Below are positions 5,436 through 7,196 of a DNA stretch of 7,196 nt, piece after piece. The notes below the pieces were generated by a model. That model did not search any database and had not been told where the DNA came from. It saw only the letters and a list, made by a program, of their open reading frames with translations. Position 1 is the first letter of the stretch. The number at the start of each line of letters is the position of its first letter. The DNA is taken from positions 1-7,196 of the forward strand of contig CAMFKK010000119.1 in the NCBI GenBank assembly GCA_945957225.1. Direction: 5' to 3'. A program made the position numbers and the translations under genes. Source of the stretch: an uncultured Sphingobacteriia bacterium (GTDB lineage: Bacteria; Bacteroidota; Bacteroidia; Chitinophagales; Chitinophagaceae).

Positions 5436-5836
5436 CTTTGATCAAAAAATATCCTTTTGCCCCTGGTATTCTTTTCTTCCTAATAAGTTTAATATTATTA
5501 ACCCTACCAGGCGATACTATGCCAGCTGTAGGTTGGTTGAATTTTCCACAAAGAGATAAGCTAATTCATTATTGCCTTTTTTTTCTGTTAGGCTATCTGT
5601 TTTCAATCCCTGTAAAGCACTTGACTAAAACAAAAACCGCTGCCTTTAATTGGCTTTTGTTTATTTGTCTCTTTTCTATTGGATATGGCATTGCCATAGA
5701 GTTTGTACAGAAATGGTGGATTCCTAATAGAGGTTTTGAATTTTTAGATATAGTAGCCGATGCTACAGGAGCAACTGTGGCATATATCACTAATTATATG
5801 CGATTTCAAAGAAATCAATGGTGGAGTAAGGGTTAG
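5432..5836 (+). CDS. VanZ-like family membrane protein
   Basis: This is a 134-residue integral membrane protein. Hydrophobic segments lie at about 8-27, 44-60, 72-92 and 104-119. VanZ-family signatures are visible: RDKLIHYCLFFLLGYL (41-56, with Asp42, Lys43 and His46), EFVQ at 90-93 after the third membrane segment, and NRGFEFLDIVADATGATVA (99-117), which matches the conserved R..E..D...N..G pattern with Asp110/Ala111/Thr112 where Asn is more usual. Vancomycin-cluster VanZ lowers teicoplanin binding, but most short chromosomal members have no established function, so no resistance role is inferred. A vanZ-like gene directly after gcvH is, as I recall, a common arrangement in Bacteroidota. The near-consensus box TATATTTA (5421-5428) upstream lacks the final G. 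The start at 5432 gives the normal family N-terminus. Confidence 0.85.
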   Translation: MTLIKKYPFAPGILFFLISLILLTLPGDTMPAVGWLNFPQRDKLIHYCLFFLLGYLFSIPVKHLTKTKTAAFNWLLFICLFSIGYGIAIEFVQKWWIPNRGFEFLDIVADATGATVAYITNYMRFQRNQWWSKG

Positions 5837-5845
5837 AAAAAGATT

Positions 5846-5867
5846 GGCCCCTGTGGAAACAGGGGCC
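5846..5867. terminator. GNRA-capped GC-rich hairpin, probable transcription end between convergent genes
   Basis: GGCCCCTGT (5846-5854) pairs perfectly with ACAGGGGCC (5859-5867), a 9-bp stem with a GGAA (GNRA) tetraloop. It starts 9 nt after the vanZ-like stop. On the + strand no T-tract follows. On the - strand it is followed by AATCTTTTTC, so it fits better as a terminator for the fixH-safE transcript, about 220 nt past that stop codon. A flanking GTTAG/CTAAC pair (5832-5836, 5878-5882) could extend the structure. Confidence 0.55.
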
Positions 5868-5887
5868 GCAACCAAAACTAACTGCTT

Positions 5888-5926
5888 ATGAGAAAAAAGG
5901 TAATAATCGTTTTACTATCTATATAA
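5888..5926 (+). other. 12-codon ORF resembling a signal-peptide start, possible gene remnant
   Basis: ATG at 5888 encodes MRKKVIIVLLSI and stops at TAA 5924-5926. The Lys/Arg start and hydrophobic run resemble the beginning of an exported protein. No continuation is seen in any frame across the rest of the 5868-6090 gap, which otherwise holds AT-rich sequence with no feature I can support. It may be a decayed gene end or chance. Confidence 0.2.
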
Positions 5927-6090
5927 CGCAAATGGGATGCCAAAGGGTTGTAGAGAAATGTTAATATTTTCAAAAACCTCCAATCAGAACCGTTTTACAA
6001 AATCTCTCTCTTTATTTCCGTTTGCTTACACAAAGCTCAGACTTAAAGACTAAATAAAGTGTCAAGATTTTAAGAAGAATTTGTTAATTA

Positions 6091-6798
6091 CTAGGGGCAG
6101 GAGATGGCATGTGCTGCACTATTGTTCAACATGGGACTAACATAGGGAATATTCAGGTTTAATCCCCTTAAAATCAATAATACGCCCATTACAGCAACAA
6201 AATAGGGGATGGCTCTTTTCATATTATTTCTTGCTTTAAGACCTATTGCTGTGCCAAATAAAGACAGAAATAATAATGCTGGCACAGTGCCCAATCCAAA
6301 GGCGGCCATAAAGCCTACACCTCCACTGATGGTTCCAGCTGCCAAAGCACCTGTAATAGCCAAATACACCATACCACAGGGCAATAATCCATTGGCCATG
6401 CCTAAAAAGAACATGGCGTATAATTGTTTTTTGCGGATATAATTTCCAATAAATACCTGTAAGCGCTGTTGGAACCTATCAAATAAAGGAATACAGATTT
6501 TCTTACTACTTAAAATGGATTGTAGCAATAGGAATAAAATAATTGCTCCCAATACAATTGAAAAAACTTGTTGACCACCCGCTAAGAAAAATTGTCTTCC
6601 AACAAAACCAAAGAATAAACCAAGAGCTGCATAGATGCTTATTCTTCCCAAATGATATAAAACTAAGCCTAGTATTTTCTTATGAGAGGGAAGATAATAA
6701 ACAGGCAGTGCAAAGGCAATTGGACCGCACATCCCAACGCAGTGAAAACTGCTGACAATTCCCAAAAGAAATCCTGATATGAGTAGTTGCCAAACCAT
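6091..6798 (-). CDS. TauE/SafE-type (DsbD-like) membrane protein of the cbb3 oxidase assembly cluster
   Basis: This 235-residue polytopic inner-membrane protein has about six transmembrane segments (about 3-30, 43-70, 76-96, 126-152, 157-187, 196-212). The first carries SSFHCVGMCGPIAFALP (16-32) with His19, Cys20, Met23 and Cys24. The fourth carries NGLLPCGMVY (136-145) with Cys141 and Met143. This pair of H-C-x-G-M-C-G and L-P-C-G-M/P motifs marks the subgroup usually annotated 'sulfite exporter TauE/SafE family', related to the membrane domain of DsbD. Such proteins accompany FixH/CcoH in cbb3 clusters and are suspected of copper or thiol handling for the oxidase; transport of sulfite is not implied. 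The C-terminus ends in a Cys/His-containing tail (HAISCP). Its ATG directly abuts the fixH stop codon (TAAATG), which implies coupled translation. Confidence 0.88.
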   Translation of the reverse strand: MVWQLLISGFLLGIVSSFHCVGMCGPIAFALPVYYLPSHKKILGLVLYHLGRISIYAALGLFFGFVGRQFFLAGGQQVFSIVLGAIILFLLLQSILSSKKICIPLFDRFQQRLQVFIGNYIRKKQLYAMFFLGMANGLLPCGMVYLAITGALAAGTISGGVGFMAAFGLGTVPALLFLSLFGTAIGLKARNNMKRAIPYFVAVMGVLLILRGLNLNIPYVSPMLNNSAAHAISCP

Positions 6799-7196
6799 TT
6801 ATTCTAGAATCAATTTTTGTTCATTGTAAAATGCATCCTTTCCTACTTGCCAATTGAGCTTTACTTGATAAGGGGCTTTTTGAAGTTGTTTTTTCATAAC
6901 AACCTGGGTAGCTGAGGAATCTACTTGCAAGGGAATTTTAAAATCCTTAGTATCATCCGTAATGCAATAAAAAAAGACTTCACCTTTTACTGCATATCCT
7001 TTGTGTTCCTTTGGTAGTTGAATTTGAATAGCAGCAGCATCTTGACTAATTGTCACGTTACCCAATGCAACGGCATTTTTTACGCCATCAATTCTTTCTT
7101 GGTAACGGAGTTCTTCTTTATAATAATCCTTGCTTACTAGGTCATATTTGGTACTAACTGCTCTATACACCATATAACCCCTGAACAGGACAAATG
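6799..7196 (-). CDS. FixH-like (CcoH) cbb3 oxidase assembly protein, N-terminus outside window
   Basis: The frame ends at TAA (6801-6799) and is open through the right edge, so the gene is incomplete at its 5' end. The ATG at 7173 is not the real start: the codons upstream read FVLFRGY, the end of an N-terminal transmembrane helix, and continue in frame to the window edge. After the helix come MVYRAVSTKYDLVSKDYYKE and ELRYQERID, the typical FixH signature, followed by a periplasmic beta-sandwich-like domain (EVFFYCI, IPLQVDSS, YQVKLNWQVG). FixH/CcoH is needed for assembly and stability of cytochrome cbb3 oxidase. The expected upstream partners (ccoN, ccoO, ccoP, ccoG) would lie to the right of this window. 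The downstream safE-type gene begins immediately at the stop codon. Confidence 0.9.
   Translation of the reverse strand, partial: FVLFRGYMVYRAVSTKYDLVSKDYYKEELRYQERIDGVKNAVALGNVTISQDAAAIQIQLPKEHKGYAVKGEVFFYCITDDTKDFKIPLQVDSSATQVVMKKQLQKAPYQVKLNWQVGKDAFYNEQKLILE

Noticed and set aside
6209..6442. 77-codon + strand frame antisense to the SafE-type gene
   Set aside because: The - strand frame has clear membrane segments and conserved motifs; this is its shadow.

Overview
The window looks like chromosomal DNA of a Bacteroidota bacterium, most likely a member of the Chitinophagaceae or a close relative. The reasons are the AT-rich sequence, the lack of Shine-Dalgarno motifs before most starts, -7 boxes of the Bacteroidota type (TAnnTTTG), a secreted protein with an 'AQ' signal-peptidase site, and the gene content. 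Assignment below class level is inference.

Layout from left to right. (1) Positions 1-1373, + strand: the C-terminal part of an Asn-rich protein of unknown function, then 16 nt later a signal-peptide-bearing outer-membrane beta-barrel protein. A strong intrinsic terminator closes the unit. (2) 1565-2113, +: a secreted YkuD-type L,D-transpeptidase. It converges on (3) 2141-4411, - strand: seryl-tRNA synthetase (serS) followed by a membrane-anchored alpha/beta hydrolase. (4) A short divergent promoter region at about 4412-4481. (5) 4482-5836, +: a 114-residue protein of unknown function, the glycine-cleavage H protein (gcvH) and a VanZ-like membrane protein. The gcvH-vanZ gap is unusually rich in inverted repeats. 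(6) 5837-6090: a convergent gap with a GNRA-capped hairpin. (7) 6091-7196, - strand: a FixH-like cbb3-oxidase assembly protein, running off the right edge, with its stop codon touching the start codon of a TauE/SafE-type membrane protein.

The window mixes housekeeping functions (tRNA charging, one-carbon metabolism) with cell-envelope proteins and the tail of a probable cytochrome cbb3 oxidase assembly operon, which implies microaerobic or aerobic respiration. I see no insertion sequence, phage gene, CRISPR array, tRNA or rRNA. No clear novel defence or mobile system is present. The most interesting items are the structured gcvH-vanZ intergenic region, including a tiny ORF overlapping the vanZ start, the divergent serS promoter pair with a predicted leaderless transcript, and the uncharacterised 114-residue protein.
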